NCBI RefSeq assembly: GCF_017355525.1
Contig: NZ_CP067395.1
Location: forward strand, 4,805,001-4,869,000
From: Lysobacter enzymogenes
GTDB lineage: Bacteria; Pseudomonadota; Gammaproteobacteria; Xanthomonadales; Xanthomonadaceae
Length of the DNA stretch: 64,000 bases
Direction of reading: 5' to 3'
How positions within the stretch are numbered: position 1 is the first letter of the stretch; every line of letters begins with the position of its first letter. Both the position numbers and the translations under genes were made by a program. Of this stretch, positions 17,662 through 27,784 are shown one piece after another. The notes beneath the pieces were generated by a model that was not told where the DNA came from, did not search any database, and saw only the letters and a program-made list of their open reading frames with translations.

Positions 17662-18960
17662 TCAGCGCTTCGCAGCGGCCTGCTCGCGCTCGATCGCGCG
17701 CCAACCGATATCGTGGCGATGGAACTCGCCCTGCCACGAAATCCCGGCGACGACTTCGTACGCGCGTTGCTGCGCTTGCGCCACGCTGTCGCCGAGCGCG
17801 CAGGCGCACAGCACGCGGCCGCCGGCGGTCACGGCCTGGCCGTCGGCCAGTTTCGTGCCGGCGTGGAAGACGTAGCTGTCGGCCGGCAGCGGCACGTCCC
17901 ATTCGTTGATCGGGTCGCCGGTGCGCGGCGTCTCCGGATAGTGCTGCGCGGCCATCACCACGCCGAGCGAGGGGCGCGGATCCCATTCGGCGACGGTCGC
18001 GTCGAGGCGCTCGTCGAGCGCGGCGTCGACCAGGTCGAGCAGGTCCGAACGCAGGCGCAGCATCACCGGCTGGGTTTCCGGGTCGCCGAAGCGGACGTTG
18101 AACTCGATGACCTTGGGCGCGCCGTCGGCGTCGATCATCAGGCCGGCGTAGAGGAAGCCGGTGAACGGCGCGCCGTCGGCGATCATGCCGTCGACGGTCG
18201 GCATCACCACTTCGCGCATGACCCGGTCGTGCACGGCCTGGGTGACCACCGGCGCCGGCGAATACGCGCCCATGCCGCCGGTGTTGGGGCCGGTGTCGCC
18301 GTCGCCGACGCGCTTGTGGTCCTGCGAGGTGGCCATCGGCAGCGCATGCTTGCCGTCGACCATCGAGATGAAGCTGGCTTCCTCGCCTTCGAGGAATTCC
18401 TCGATCACTACGCGCGCGCCGGCGGCGCCGAAGGCGTTGCCGGACAGCATGTCGCGGATCGCGTCTTCGGCTTCGCCGAGGGTCATCGCCACGATCACGC
18501 CCTTGCCGGCGGCGAGGCCGTCGGCCTTGACCACGATCGGCGCGCCCTTCTCGCGGACATAGGCCAATGCGGCGTCGACCTCGGTGTGGACCGCGTAGTA
18601 AGCGGTCGGGATGCCGTGGCGGGCGAGGAAGTCCTTGGCGAAGGCCTTGCTGCCTTCGAGCTGCGCGGCGGCGGCGGTGGGCCCGAAGATGCGGCGGCCG
18701 GCGGCGCGGAAGCGGTCGACCACGCCGGCCACCAGCGGCGCCTCGGGGCCGACCACGGTGACCGCGACGGCCTCGTCGGCGGCGAGCTTGAGCAGGCCGT
18801 CGAGGTCGGTGGCGGCGACCGCGACGTTGCGGCATTTGCCTTCGCGCGCGGTGCCGGCGTTGCCGGGAGCGACCAGAACCTCGTCGACGCGCGGGGATTG
18901 GGCGAGCTTCCAGGCCAGCGCGTGTTCGCGCCCGCCCGACCCGATGACGAGGACCTTCAT
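17662..18960 (-). CDS. purD: Phosphoribosylamine-glycine ligase (GAR synthetase)
   Basis: A 432-aa ATP-grasp enzyme of de novo purine synthesis that joins phosphoribosylamine and glycine. It opens with MKVLVIGSGGREHALAWKL. The central ATP-grasp region contains PIVVKADGLAAGKGVIVA and TGPNTGGMGAYSPAP, and the metal/ATP motif is VIEFNVRFGDPETQ. The ATG at 18960 is the family start; the frame extends further upstream without homology. In related genomes purD directly follows purH; here a symporter and an unknown gene lie between them. Confidence 0.97.
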   Translation of the reverse strand: MKVLVIGSGGREHALAWKLAQSPRVDEVLVAPGNAGTAREGKCRNVAVAATDLDGLLKLAADEAVAVTVVGPEAPLVAGVVDRFRAAGRRIFGPTAAAAQLEGSKAFAKDFLARHGIPTAYYAVHTEVDAALAYVREKGAPIVVKADGLAAGKGVIVAMTLGEAEDAIRDMLSGNAFGAAGARVVIEEFLEGEEASFISMVDGKHALPMATSQDHKRVGDGDTGPNTGGMGAYSPAPVVTQAVHDRVMREVVMPTVDGMIADGAPFTGFLYAGLMIDADGAPKVIEFNVRFGDPETQPVMLRLRSDLLDLVDAALDERLDATVAEWDPRPSLGVVMAAQHYPETPRTGDPINEWDVPLPADSYVFHAGTKLADGQAVTAGGRVLCACALGDSVAQAQQRAYEVVAGISWQGEFHRHDIGWRAIEREQAAAKR

Positions 18961-19269
18961 GCGTACTCCAGGGAATGGGGGGTTGAAAGAGGACGAGGCG
19001 CTTATGCCGAAAGGGATTTTACGGCAGGGGACGGGGCGGGGCGACCGGGCTGTTACCATCGCCTCGCTTCGGAGCGCGAATCCGGCCTCGGGCCGCAGCG
19101 GCTCCGGCGCGGCGACGGCTCCGGCCCCCGGTTTTGCAGCGGTTTCGCCCTCGCGCCCGGTCGGGCCGCCGGCGCGGGCCGCGCGCCCGGCCCCGGACGG
19201 CCGCACCGCAGCGGCACGGATGCGGCGACCTCACCGACTTCTTCACGCCTCAACCTGGGAACCGACCGC
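18961..19269. other. Divergent intergenic region purD / symporter
   Basis: About 310 bp, extremely G+C rich. It lies between the start codons of divergent genes, so it should hold both promoters. No gene, repeat or confident promoter was recognised. Confidence 0.45.
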
Positions 19270-20727
19270 ATGGATTGGCTGCTGCACCGGATCGAACTGG
19301 CCATCTCTCCGATCATCGGCGCGATCAACAACGTGCTGTGGAACTACGTGCTGATCTACGGCCTGCTCGCGGTCGGCATCTTCTTCACCGTGCGCCTGGG
19401 CTTCCTGCAGGTGCGCCGCTTCCCGCACATGCTCAAAGTGATCGGCCGCGGCACCGACGGCGACGACGCCGGCATTTCGCCGTTCCAGGCGCTGTGCACC
19501 TCGCTGGCCGCGCGCGTGGGCACCGGCAACCTCGCCGGCGTCGCCATCGCGATGAGCCTCGGCGGCCCGGGCGCGCTGTTCTGGATGTGGTGCACGGCCG
19601 CGGTCGGCATGGCCACCGCGTACGCGGAAAGCTCGCTGGCGCAGCTGTACAAGGTGCGCGACGAGAACGGCCAGTACCGCGGCGGCCCGGCGTACTACAT
19701 CGCCCGCGGCCTGCGCGCGCCGAAGATGGGCTGGGCGTTCGCCGCCTGCTTGCTGTTCTCGTACGGCGTGGTGTTCAACGGCGTGCACGCCAACGCCATC
19801 GCCCAATCGGTCGGCGAGACCTTCAAGTTCTCGCCGACCACGGTCGCGGTGACGCTGGTGGTGCTGACCGGCGCGATCATCTTCGGCGGCCTGCGCTCGA
19901 TCGCCAAGGTCGCCGAGTGGGTGGTGCCGTTCATGTCGGCCGGCTACATCGGCCTGGCGCTGTGGGCGCTGATCGCGCATTACGACCAGGTGCCGGCGGC
20001 GGTCATGATGATCCTGCGCGGCGCGTTCGGCCTGGACCAGGCCGCGGGCGGCATCGCCGGCGGCATGGCCGCGGCGATGCTCAACGGGGTCAAGCGCGGC
20101 CTGTACGCCAACGAGGCCGGCATGGGCAGCGCGCCGAACATCGCCGCGGCGGCGACGCCGGTGCCGCACCATCCGTCCAGCCAGGGTTTCGTGCAGTCGC
20201 TCGGCGTGTTCTTCGACACCATGTTCATCTGCACCGCGACCGGCCTGATCGTGCTGCTGTCGGGCGTGCTCGGCCAGGGCGGCGACGGCGTGGTCATCAC
20301 CCAGCGCGCGATGACGGTGTTCTTCGGCGAGTGGGGCGCGTGGTTCGCGTCGATCGCGCTGTTCTTCTTCGCCTTCACCACGATCCTGGGCAACTACTCC
20401 TACGCCGAGAGCGGCCTGCTGTACATCGGCGGCGGGCGCAAGTCGCTGTTCGTGCTGCGCATCGTCGCGCTGTGCGTGATCGTGTGGGGCGTGTTCTCGA
20501 AGGTGCAGCTGGTGTGGGACGCGGCCGACGCGGCGATGGCGGTCATGGCGACGCTGAACCTGATCGCGGTGGTGCTGCTGTGGAAGGTGGTGGTGAAGCT
20601 GACCCGCGATTACGACCGCCAGCTCGACGAGGGCAAGTCGCCGGAGTTCCATATTTCCCAGTATCCCGAGTTGGGGCATGGAGTGGATCACGAGATCTGG
20701 AAGGAGCGCGGCAAGCCTGGGGCGTGA
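19270..20727 (+). CDS. Sodium:alanine/glycine symporter (AGCS family)
   Basis: A 485-aa inner-membrane transporter with about ten to eleven helices, importing small neutral amino acids with Na+. Family features are LCTSLAARVGTGNLAGVAIA (a Na+-site signature), GGPAYYIARGL, and ANEAGMGSAPNIAAAA. The ATG at 19270 begins the standard N-terminus (MDWLLHRIELAISPIIGAIN). It is a single gene on the plus strand inside the minus-strand pur region. A link to the neighbouring glycine-consuming purD is tempting but unproven. Confidence 0.93.
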   Translation: MDWLLHRIELAISPIIGAINNVLWNYVLIYGLLAVGIFFTVRLGFLQVRRFPHMLKVIGRGTDGDDAGISPFQALCTSLAARVGTGNLAGVAIAMSLGGPGALFWMWCTAAVGMATAYAESSLAQLYKVRDENGQYRGGPAYYIARGLRAPKMGWAFAACLLFSYGVVFNGVHANAIAQSVGETFKFSPTTVAVTLVVLTGAIIFGGLRSIAKVAEWVVPFMSAGYIGLALWALIAHYDQVPAAVMMILRGAFGLDQAAGGIAGGMAAAMLNGVKRGLYANEAGMGSAPNIAAAATPVPHHPSSQGFVQSLGVFFDTMFICTATGLIVLLSGVLGQGGDGVVITQRAMTVFFGEWGAWFASIALFFFAFTTILGNYSYAESGLLYIGGGRKSLFVLRIVALCVIVWGVFSKVQLVWDAADAAMAVMATLNLIAVVLLWKVVVKLTRDYDRQLDEGKSPEFHISQYPELGHGVDHEIWKERGKPGA

Positions 20728-20785
20728 GCGGCGGCGCGGGCCGCAGGGTCGTCGCGCGATGACGGGGTCGTCGTAGGCGTTTTGG

Positions 20786-20838
20786 CGCGGTCGCGGCTTG
20801 TGACCGAAGGAAATCCCCGTGGGACGCCGCTCCTACAG
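20786..20838. repeat. Rearranged family A repeat (half element with an internal insert)
   Basis: GCGGTCGCGGCTTG is joined to GCCGCTCCTACAGGGG by about 24 bp (TGACCGAAGG...GTGGGAC) that are absent from the other copies. The opposite CTGTAGGAGC arm is missing. It lies in the 121-bp gap between convergent genes. Confidence 0.7.
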
Positions 20839-20848
20839 GGGCTTCGGG

Positions 20849-21559
20849 TCAGTGGATGGTGGAGGGCGGCAGTTTGCCGTCCTCGCGCATCCGCTTCACC
20901 GCCAGCGTCGCCAGGCTGTCCCACAGCGGCGGCGGCAGCCGGTTCTGGCGCAGGTGCCAGAGCAGGACGATGGATTGCGAACGGCCTTCGCGCCAGGTCA
21001 GGCGCGCCTGCCACGACGGCTGCAGCGTGCGCGGGTCGAGCAACTCGACCTTGTAGCGCTGCTCGACGACGACCGAGCCATTGTGTTCGAGTCCGTCCAG
21101 CGACACCCGCAGCACCGGCGCCGAGGTTTCGCGCAGCGATTGCAGCACCTGGGTCTGGTGGGCGAGGGCCGCGTTGCGGTTTTCCTGGCGCAAGCTCTGG
21201 CCGAAGCGTTCTTCGTCGCTGCGCGCCGAAAGTTGCCGGGTGCGGTAGCCCAATTGCTCGAACTGCACGGCCAGCGCGCGCGCCAGCTGCGCGGTGTAGT
21301 CGCCGCGCAGGCCGGTGCCGAGGTCGAGCGAAACGTCGGGCTGGACCAGCAGCACGTTCACCGCGTCGCCGCCGATGCGGTAGTCGCCGAGCGTGCTCGC
21401 GTCGACCGACTGGCGCTGCGAGTACTGCCACAGCGCCCACAGCACCAGCGCCGCGCCGAGCACCGCGAGCACGACCAGCTTGCGCGTCAGCGAGCGCAAC
21501 AGGCTGCGGCCGAGCGCGATGCGCGCCGGCGGCGGAACGGGTTCGAATTTCGGCGGCAT
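20849..21559 (-). CDS. Membrane-anchored hypothetical protein downstream of purH
   Basis: A 236-aa protein with a short cytoplasmic N-terminus, one membrane span (about 27-46, [17 protein letters not shown]), and a periplasmic domain of mixed alpha/beta character ([31 protein letters not shown]). Family not recognised. It starts 46 bp after the purH stop on the same strand and is probably co-transcribed. The periplasmic domain shows no catalytic motif. Confidence 0.65.
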   Translation of the reverse strand: MPPKFEPVPPPARIALGRSLLRSLTRKLVVLAVLGAALVLWALWQYSQRQSVDASTLGDYRIGGDAVNVLLVQPDVSLDLGTGLRGDYTAQLARALAVQFEQLGYRTRQLSARSDEERFGQSLRQENRNAALAHQTQVLQSLRETSAPVLRVSLDGLEHNGSVVVEQRYKVELLDPRTLQPSWQARLTWREGRSQSIVLLWHLRQNRLPPPLWDSLATLAVKRMREDGKLPPSTIH

Positions 21560-21605
21560 GGCGGATGCGCGGCGCGGGCGTTGCGGCGCCCGCGCCGGCG
21601 GCGGC

Positions 21606-23192
21606 TCAGTGGCGGAAGTGGCGCACGCCGGTGAACACCATCGCCAGGCCGTGTTCGTCGGCGGCGGCGACGACTTCGTTGTCGCGCATCGAGCCGCCCG
21701 GCTGGATCACCGCCTTGATGCCGGCCGCCGCAGCCGCGTCGATGCCGTCGCGGAACGGGAAGAAGGCGTCGGAGGCCATCACCGAGCCCGGCACGATCAG
21801 CCCGGCTTCCTCGGCCTTGAGCGCGGCGATCTTGGCGCTGACCACGCGGCTCATCTGCCCGGCGCCGATGCCGATGCTGCGGTGGTCGCGGGCGTAGACG
21901 ATCGCGTTGGACTTGACGAACTTGGCGATGCGCCAGGCGAACAACAGGTCGGCCAGCTGCGCCTCGGTCGGCGCCAGCTTGCTGACGACCTTGAGTTCGT
22001 CGCGGCCGACTTCGCGCAGGTCCGCGCTCTGGACCAGCAGGCCCGAACCGATGCGCTTGAAATCCAGGGCGTTGCGGCCGTCGCCGCCGGGAATGCGCAG
22101 CACGCGCACGTTGGCCTTCTTCTTCGCGTACTCGACCGCGCCTTCTTCGTAATCGGGCGCGATCAGCACCTCGACGAACTGGCGGTCGAGGATGACCTTG
22201 GCGGTGGCCGCGTCGAGCTTGCCGTTGAAGGCGATGATGCCGCCGAAGGCCGAGGTCGGATCGGTGGCGTAGGCCAGTTCGTAGGCGTCGCCGCAGGCCA
22301 CGCCCTCGGCCACGCCGCAGGGGTTGGCGTGCTTGACGATCACGCAGGCCGGGCGCTCGAACTGGCGCACGCATTCCCAGGCCGCGTCGGCGTCGGCGAG
22401 GTTGTTGTAGCTCAGCTCCTTGCCCTGCAACTGGACGAAGCTGGCCAGGGTGCCCGGCAGCGGCTGCGCTTCGCGGTAGAACGCGCCGCTCTGGTGCGGG
22501 TTCTCGCCGTAGCGCAGGTCCATGACCTTGATGAAGCTGGCGTTGTGCTGGGCCGGGAATTCGAGCCTGGCGCCGTCGTCGCCGATCGCCGAGAGGTGGT
22601 TGCTGATCGCCGCGTCGTACTGGGCGACGCGGTTGAACGCGGCCACCGACAAGGCGAAGCGGGTCTTGGCCGACAGCGCGCCGGCGTTGGCGTCGAGTTC
22701 GGCCAGCAGCGCCGCGTACTGGGCCGGGTCGGTGGCGACCGCGACGCGGGCGAAGTTCTTCGCCGCCGAGCGCAGCATCGCCGGGCCGCCGATGTCGATG
22801 TTCTCGATCACGTCTTCGAACGAGCTGTCCGGATCGGCGGCGACCTTTTCGAACGGATACAGGTTCAGCACCAGCAGGTCGATCGCGCCGATGCCGTGCT
22901 GCGCCATCACCGCGTCGTCGACGCCGGCGCGGCCGAGCAGGCCGCCGTGCACCAGCGGGTGCAGGGTCTTGACCCGGCCGTCCATCATTTCCGGGAAGCC
23001 GGTGACCTCGGCCACGTCGCGCACCGGCAGGCCGGCGTCGCGGATCGCCTTGGCGGTGCCGCCGGTGGACAGCAGTTCGACGCCGTGCGCGGCCAGGGCG
23101 CGGGCGAGTTCGATCAGGCCGGTCTTGTCGGACACGGACAGCAGGGCGCGGCGGATGCTGACCGGCTGGCCGGTCGGAAGTTCGGAGGTCAT
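21606..23192 (-). CDS. purH: Bifunctional AICAR transformylase / IMP cyclohydrolase
   Basis: A 528-aa enzyme for the last two steps of IMP synthesis. The N-terminal MGS-like cyclohydrolase domain (about 1-200) has [10 protein letters not shown] and [14 protein letters not shown]. The C-terminal AICAR formyltransferase domain carries [20 protein letters not shown] and [11 protein letters not shown]. Length is typical. An internal-looking GGAG precedes the ATG at 23192. In Xanthomonas-type genomes purH follows fis closely; here an 8-kb plus-strand operon separates them. Confidence 0.97.
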   Translation of the reverse strand: MTSELPTGQPVSIRRALLSVSDKTGLIELARALAAHGVELLSTGGTAKAIRDAGLPVRDVAEVTGFPEMMDGRVKTLHPLVHGGLLGRAGVDDAVMAQHGIGAIDLLVLNLYPFEKVAADPDSSFEDVIENIDIGGPAMLRSAAKNFARVAVATDPAQYAALLAELDANAGALSAKTRFALSVAAFNRVAQYDAAISNHLSAIGDDGARLEFPAQHNASFIKVMDLRYGENPHQSGAFYREAQPLPGTLASFVQLQGKELSYNNLADADAAWECVRQFERPACVIVKHANPCGVAEGVACGDAYELAYATDPTSAFGGIIAFNGKLDAATAKVILDRQFVEVLIAPDYEEGAVEYAKKKANVRVLRIPGGDGRNALDFKRIGSGLLVQSADLREVGRDELKVVSKLAPTEAQLADLLFAWRIAKFVKSNAIVYARDHRSIGIGAGQMSRVVSAKIAALKAEEAGLIVPGSVMASDAFFPFRDGIDAAAAAGIKAVIQPGGSMRDNEVVAAADEHGLAMVFTGVRHFRH

Positions 23193-23469
23193 GCGGGGAG
23201 GAGGGCAGCGGAAGGGCGCGGGAATTATAGCCGCGCGGGCCGCCGCGGCCCGCCGTTCAGGGCGGTACGGACGCAGGCGGGGCGGGTTTTTGCGGCTGCC
23301 GGCGGCGGTTTTCGGCAAAGCCGGTGCCGCCGCGCGCGCCGGCCGGGCCACTGTGGCGATACCCGTGCGGTCGCCGGCCGTCGCGGCCGCGGCCGGCGCG
23401 CATCCGCGCGCGCAGCGGCTAAGCTGTCGGCGGCGCCCCTTCGGCGGGCGCGCGGGAACGCAGGTAACG

Positions 23470-24117
23470 ATGGCCTCGATCTATGCTTTGAAAGGACGCT
23501 TCCAGGATCTGCTGCGGCCGCTGGTGCGGCGGCTGCACGCGTGGGGCGCGACCGCCAACCAGGTCACCGTGGCCGCCGCGGGCGTGTCGCTGGCGGTGGC
23601 CGCGCTGGTGTACTGGGGCGCGCCGCAGCGGCCGTGGCTGTTCGCGCTGTTGCCGCTGTGGATGTTCGCGCGCATGGCGATGAACGCCATCGACGGCATG
23701 CTGGCGCGCGAGTTCGGCCAGCAATCGCGGCTCGGCGCCTACCTCAACGAATTGTGCGATGTCGTGTCCGACACCGCGTTGTATCTGTCGCTGCTGGCGG
23801 TGGCGGGGCTGCACGCGGCGCCGTTGCTGGCGTTCGCGCTGCTGGCGGCGCTGACCGAATACGCCGGCGTGCTCGGGCTGATGGTCGGCGCGCCGCGGCG
23901 CTACGACGGGCCGATGGGCAAGAGCGACCGTGCCTTCGTGATCGGCGCGCTCGGCCTGTTGCTGGCCTTGGGCTGGGTCTCGGCGTGGCCGGTCGAGATC
24001 GTGTTGACGCTGGCTTCGATGCTGTGCGCGTGGACCGTGGTCCGCCGCGTGCGCGCCGGTTTGCGGCATGATGCCGCCCCGGGAGTGGTGGAAGTTCGAC
24101 AAGGAGAGCGGGAATGA
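23470..24117 (+). CDS. ynbA: CDP-alcohol phosphatidyltransferase, YnbA-like
   Basis: A 215-aa polytopic membrane protein of the CDP-alcohol phosphatidyltransferase superfamily, which transfers a phosphatidyl group from CDP-diacylglycerol to an alcohol. The signature is at residues 72-97 with a deviation from the usual D-x2-DG-x2-AR-x8-G-x3-D-x3-D: the first Asp is Asn72 and the third is Asn93, while Asp75, Arg80, Gly89 and Asp97 remain. As far as I recall, E. coli YnbA has the same Asn residues, so this is a subfamily trait. First gene of an eight-gene operon; its stop overlaps the next start (ATGA). Acceptor alcohol unknown. Confidence 0.87.
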   Translation: MASIYALKGRFQDLLRPLVRRLHAWGATANQVTVAAAGVSLAVAALVYWGAPQRPWLFALLPLWMFARMAMNAIDGMLAREFGQQSRLGAYLNELCDVVSDTALYLSLLAVAGLHAAPLLAFALLAALTEYAGVLGLMVGAPRRYDGPMGKSDRAFVIGALGLLLALGWVSAWPVEIVLTLASMLCAWTVVRRVRAGLRHDAAPGVVEVRQGERE

Positions 24118-25901
24118 ACGAAGTCGTGGTCAAGTCCGGCGGCGCGCGCGCGGCCGAGGAGCGCTGGTTCGCCAGCTTCGACGGCGCCGAGCTGTTCTAC
24201 CGGCATTGGCCGGCGAGCCAGCCGGGCGCGGGGCCGCGCAAGGCGGTGGTGCTGCTGCATCGCGGCCACGAGCATTCCGGGCGGGTCGAGCATCTGGTGC
24301 CGGAACTCGGGCTCGACGACTGCGATTTCTTCGCCTGGGACGCGCGCGGCAACGGCCGCTCGCCGGGCGAACGCGGCGACGCGCCGGGGTTCGAAGCGCT
24401 GGTGCGCGACCTCGACCGTTTCGTCGCCCACATCCGCGACAAGCACGGCGTGGACGTCGAGAACCTCGCCCTGATCGCGCAAAGCGTCGGCGCCGTGGTC
24501 GCCTCGACCTGGGTCCACGACTACGCGCCGCGGCTGCGCGCGCTGGTGCTGGCCTCGCCGGCGTTCAAGGTCAAGCTGTACGTGCCGCTGGCGCGGCCGG
24601 GCCTGGCGCTGATGCAGAAGCTGCGCGGCAATTTCTTCGTCAACAGCTACGTCAAGCCGCAGTGGCTGACCCACGATCAGGAACGCGTCGAGAGTTATCG
24701 CACCGACAAATTGATCGCGCGGCCGATTTCGGTGCGGGTGCTGCTGGGGCTGTACGAAGCGGCCGACCGCATCGTCGCCGATGCGCAGGCGATTACGGTG
24801 CCGACGCAGCTGTTGGTGTCCGGCGCCGACTTCGTCGTCCATCGCGGCCCGCAGGACCGGTTCTACGAACGCCTCGGCAGCGCGATCAAGGAACGCCACC
24901 TGCTGCCGGACTTCTTCCACGACACCCTCGGCGAGAAGGGCCGCGCGGTCGCGGTCAACCGCATCCGCGCGTTCGTGCAGGCGCGCTTCGCTGAGCCGCT
25001 GAGTCGCGCCGACCTGAGCCAGGCGCACCGGCGCGGGCCGAGCTTCGAGGAATCGGAAAAACTGTCGTGGCCGCCCGAACGCTGGTCGCTGGCGGACCTG
25101 CGCTGGCGCTTCGTGCGCGCGGGGCTGCGCTTCGGCGGCAAGCTGGCGGACGGGATCCGGCTTGGCCTGGACACCGGTTTCGATTCGGGCAGCAGCCTGG
25201 ACTACGTGTACCGCAACGAGGCGCGCGGCGGGGGGCCGCTCGGGCGCATGGTCGACCGCAATTACCTGGAAGCCATCGGCTGGCGCGGCATCCGCGTGCG
25301 CCGCACCCATCTACACGAGCTGCTGCGCGACGCGACCGCGCGCCTGCGCGCGGCCGGGCTGCCGGTGCACGCGGTCGACATCGCCGCCGGCCACGGCCGC
25401 TACGCGCTGGAAGCGCTGGCCGGCGCCGGCGCGCACGCCGACAGCATCCGCTTGCGCGACTACAGTCCGCTCAACGTCGACAAGGGCCGCGCGCTGATCG
25501 AGGAACTGCAGGCCGGCGCGATCGCCCGCTTCGACCAGGGCGATGCGTTCGATCCCGCCGCGCTGGCGGCGCTGGAGCCCAAGCCGACCCTGGCGGTGGT
25601 GTCGGGCTTGTACGAACTGTTCCCCGACAACGATCAGGTGCGCCGTTCGCTCGACGGTCTGGCCGCGGCGGTGCCGCCGGGCGGGTTCCTGGTCTACACC
25701 GGCCAGCCCTGGCATCCGCAGCTGGAGTTCATCGCCCGCGCACTGACCAGTCACCGCGGCGGCGCGGCCTGGGTCATGCGCCGGCGCAGCCAGCAGGAGA
25801 TGGACGATCTGGTCCGCGCGGCCGGTTTCGTCAAGATCGACCAGCGCATCGACCGCTGGGGCATCTTCACCGTATCGATGGCGCAGCGGGTCGCGCAATG
25901 A
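24114..25901 (+). CDS. ynbC: Fused alpha/beta hydrolase and SAM-dependent methyltransferase, YnbC-like
   Basis: A 595-aa two-domain protein. Residues 1 to about 310 are a lysophospholipase-like alpha/beta hydrolase: oxyanion segment LLHRGHEHSGR, nucleophile elbow AQSVGA with Ser, Asp in VSGADFVVH, and His in FFHDTLGEKG. Residues about 340-595 are a class I methyltransferase with the SAM-binding motif VDIAAGHGRYALEAL. Length and fusion match E. coli YnbC. It overlaps its upstream (ATGA) and downstream (ATGA) neighbours, so it is tightly coupled. It may trim an acyl chain and methylate a head group; the order of reactions is not known. Confidence 0.87.
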   Translation: MNEVVVKSGGARAAEERWFASFDGAELFYRHWPASQPGAGPRKAVVLLHRGHEHSGRVEHLVPELGLDDCDFFAWDARGNGRSPGERGDAPGFEALVRDLDRFVAHIRDKHGVDVENLALIAQSVGAVVASTWVHDYAPRLRALVLASPAFKVKLYVPLARPGLALMQKLRGNFFVNSYVKPQWLTHDQERVESYRTDKLIARPISVRVLLGLYEAADRIVADAQAITVPTQLLVSGADFVVHRGPQDRFYERLGSAIKERHLLPDFFHDTLGEKGRAVAVNRIRAFVQARFAEPLSRADLSQAHRRGPSFEESEKLSWPPERWSLADLRWRFVRAGLRFGGKLADGIRLGLDTGFDSGSSLDYVYRNEARGGGPLGRMVDRNYLEAIGWRGIRVRRTHLHELLRDATARLRAAGLPVHAVDIAAGHGRYALEALAGAGAHADSIRLRDYSPLNVDKGRALIEELQAGAIARFDQGDAFDPAALAALEPKPTLAVVSGLYELFPDNDQVRRSLDGLAAAVPPGGFLVYTGQPWHPQLEFIARALTSHRGGAAWVMRRRSQQEMDDLVRAAGFVKIDQRIDRWGIFTVSMAQRVAQ

Positions 25902-27262
25902 CCGCCGCGCTCGCGTCGGCCGCGGCCGTCGCGCCGCGCCGGCCGTGGGGCCGGGCGGCGCTGTGGCTGCTGGTGCTGGGGCCGCTGTTCTTCGCCAGCT
26001 ACGGCTACGCCAACGCGCTCGCGGCCGCGCGCGCCGGCGTGGCGAGCATCGCGTTCGGCTGGGAAAGCGCGATTCCGTTCTGGGCCTGGACGATCGTGCC
26101 GTACTGGTCGATCGACCTGTTCTACGGCATTTCCCTGTTCGTCTGCCGCGACCGCCGCGAGCTCGACACGCAGGCGCTGCGGCTGCTGACCGCGCAAGTC
26201 GTCGCGGTGAGCTGCTTCCTGCTGTGGCCGCTGCGCTACAGCTTCGTCCGGCCGCACACCGACGGCGTGTTCGGCTGGCTGTTCGACGTGCTGCTGGGCT
26301 TCGACAAGCCCTTCAATCAGGCGCCGTCGCTGCATATCGTGCTGCTGATCGTGCTGTGGGTGCGTTTCGCCCATCATCTGCGCGGCGCGTGGCGCTGGTT
26401 GCTGCACGGCTGGTTCGCGCTGATCGGCGTGTCGGTGCTGACGACCTTCCAGCATCACTTCATCGATATCCCGACCGGTTTGCTCGCCGGTTGGTTGTGC
26501 GTGTGGCTGTGGCCCGAGCGCATCCGCGCGCCGTGGCGCGAGGCGGCGTTGGCGCGCGATCCCAAGCGTTGGATGTTGGCGGCGGCGTATCTGGCCGGCG
26601 CGGCGTTGTGCGCGTGGGCGGCCGGGGCGCTCGGCGGCTGGGCCTTGTGGCTGTGGTGGCCGGCGGCGTCGCTGGCGTTGGTCGCGCTCAATTACGCGGT
26701 GCTGGGCCCGCTGGGATTCCAGAAGCGCGAAGACGGGCGGCTCAGCGTGGCGGCGCGCTGGCTGTTCGCGCCGTATCTGCTCGGCGCCTGGATCAATTCG
26801 CGGCTGTGGACGCGGCGCGCGTCGCAGCCGGCGGCGGTGCTGGACGGGGTCTGGCTCGGGCGCGTCCCGGGCCGCGGCGAGCGCGCGCGGTTCGCGGCGG
26901 TGGTCGATGTCTGCGCCGAGCTGTCGTTGCCCGATGCGGGCGCGGAAGATGCGGTGCGGCCGATGCTCGATCTGGTCGCGCCGACGCCGGTGCAGTTGCG
27001 CGACGCGGCCGCGGCGATCGCGCAACGGCAGGAGCGCGGCGAGGTCTTGGTCTGCTGCGCGCTCGGCTATTCGCGCAGCGCCGCGGCGGTCGCGGCGTGG
27101 CTGCTGCTCAGCGGCCGCGCGCCGACGGTCGACGAAGCGGTGGCGATCCTGCGCCGTGCGCGTCCGGTCATCGTGTTGCGCGAACCGCATTTGCGCGCGT
27201 TGCGCGAGCTGACGGCGGCGCCCGCATCGGCGCCGGTCGCGCCGGGAGCGCGCAACGCATGA
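25898..27262 (+). CDS. ynbD: PAP2-like membrane phosphatase fused to a dual-specificity phosphatase domain, YnbD-like
   Basis: A 454-aa protein. The N-terminal half has about six helices and PAP2 elements: FNQAPSLH contributes the conserved Ser-x-His, and TTFQHHFIDIPTG the second His/Asp set. After a further group of helices, the C-terminal soluble domain (about 300-440) has a dual-specificity Cys-phosphatase loop, CCALGYSRSAA (C-x5-R). This combination matches E. coli YnbD. It could dephosphorylate a phosphatidylglycerophosphate-like product made by the operon. Coupled to both neighbours by ATGA overlaps. Confidence 0.86.
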   Translation: MTAALASAAAVAPRRPWGRAALWLLVLGPLFFASYGYANALAAARAGVASIAFGWESAIPFWAWTIVPYWSIDLFYGISLFVCRDRRELDTQALRLLTAQVVAVSCFLLWPLRYSFVRPHTDGVFGWLFDVLLGFDKPFNQAPSLHIVLLIVLWVRFAHHLRGAWRWLLHGWFALIGVSVLTTFQHHFIDIPTGLLAGWLCVWLWPERIRAPWREAALARDPKRWMLAAAYLAGAALCAWAAGALGGWALWLWWPAASLALVALNYAVLGPLGFQKREDGRLSVAARWLFAPYLLGAWINSRLWTRRASQPAAVLDGVWLGRVPGRGERARFAAVVDVCAELSLPDAGAEDAVRPMLDLVAPTPVQLRDAAAAIAQRQERGEVLVCCALGYSRSAAAVAAWLLLSGRAPTVDEAVAILRRARPVIVLREPHLRALRELTAAPASAPVAPGARNA

Positions 27263-27717
27263 GCGAGTCCGGCCGCCCGAGCTCGCCCGCGCGCTTCGGC
27301 GCGTTCGAACTGCGCGCGATGGCCGCGTTGCTGGCGCAGGGCCGCAGCCTCGGCGCAGCCGCGCTGCTGTTGACCGGGCTGGCGCTGCTGGGCCTGTTCG
27401 GAGCCGCCGGCGTGAGCGGCTGGCGCCCGGCGCTGTGGTGCGCCGCGCTGGCCGGGTTCGTCCAGCTGTACTACGCGGTGCGCGTGGATTTCGACGCGCG
27501 CCTGCTGCGCGCGCTGTCCGCGTCGTGCGCAGGCGACGCCGACGGCGGCGCGGCGCGCCTGGATGCGGCGCTGGCCGCGCTGGGCCTGCGCAAGCCCGCG
27601 GCGGCGCCGCGCGACTGGCCCGCGCGTTGGCGCGGCGCGCGCGGGCTGTTGCTGAAACAGGCCGGTTTGGTGATCCTGCAAGCGGCGGCGATCCTGGCCG
27701 CGGTGGGGATCGCCTGA
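27259..27717 (+). CDS. Small membrane protein of the Ynb-like operon
   Basis: A 152-aa protein with two hydrophobic segments in the first half (about 30-50 and 55-75), an Ala-rich amphipathic region, and a C-terminal hydrophobic helix (GLVILQAAAILAAVGIA). Family not recognised. Its ATG overlaps the stop of the PAP2/phosphatase gene, so it belongs to the operon. Such small membrane proteins often stabilise a partner enzyme, but this is only suggestion. Confidence 0.7.
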   Translation: MSESGRPSSPARFGAFELRAMAALLAQGRSLGAAALLLTGLALLGLFGAAGVSGWRPALWCAALAGFVQLYYAVRVDFDARLLRALSASCAGDADGGAARLDAALAALGLRKPAAAPRDWPARWRGARGLLLKQAGLVILQAAAILAAVGIA

Positions 27718-27784
27718 TCGGTGCGGCGTCTGCGCGGTTTCGCGCGGTTTGGGGTTTTCTGGGGATCGCCTGACGGACTTGGCC

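Noticed and set aside
18961..19206. Longer purD start at 19206
   Set aside because: The extension is not homologous; PurD begins at MKVLVIGSGG.
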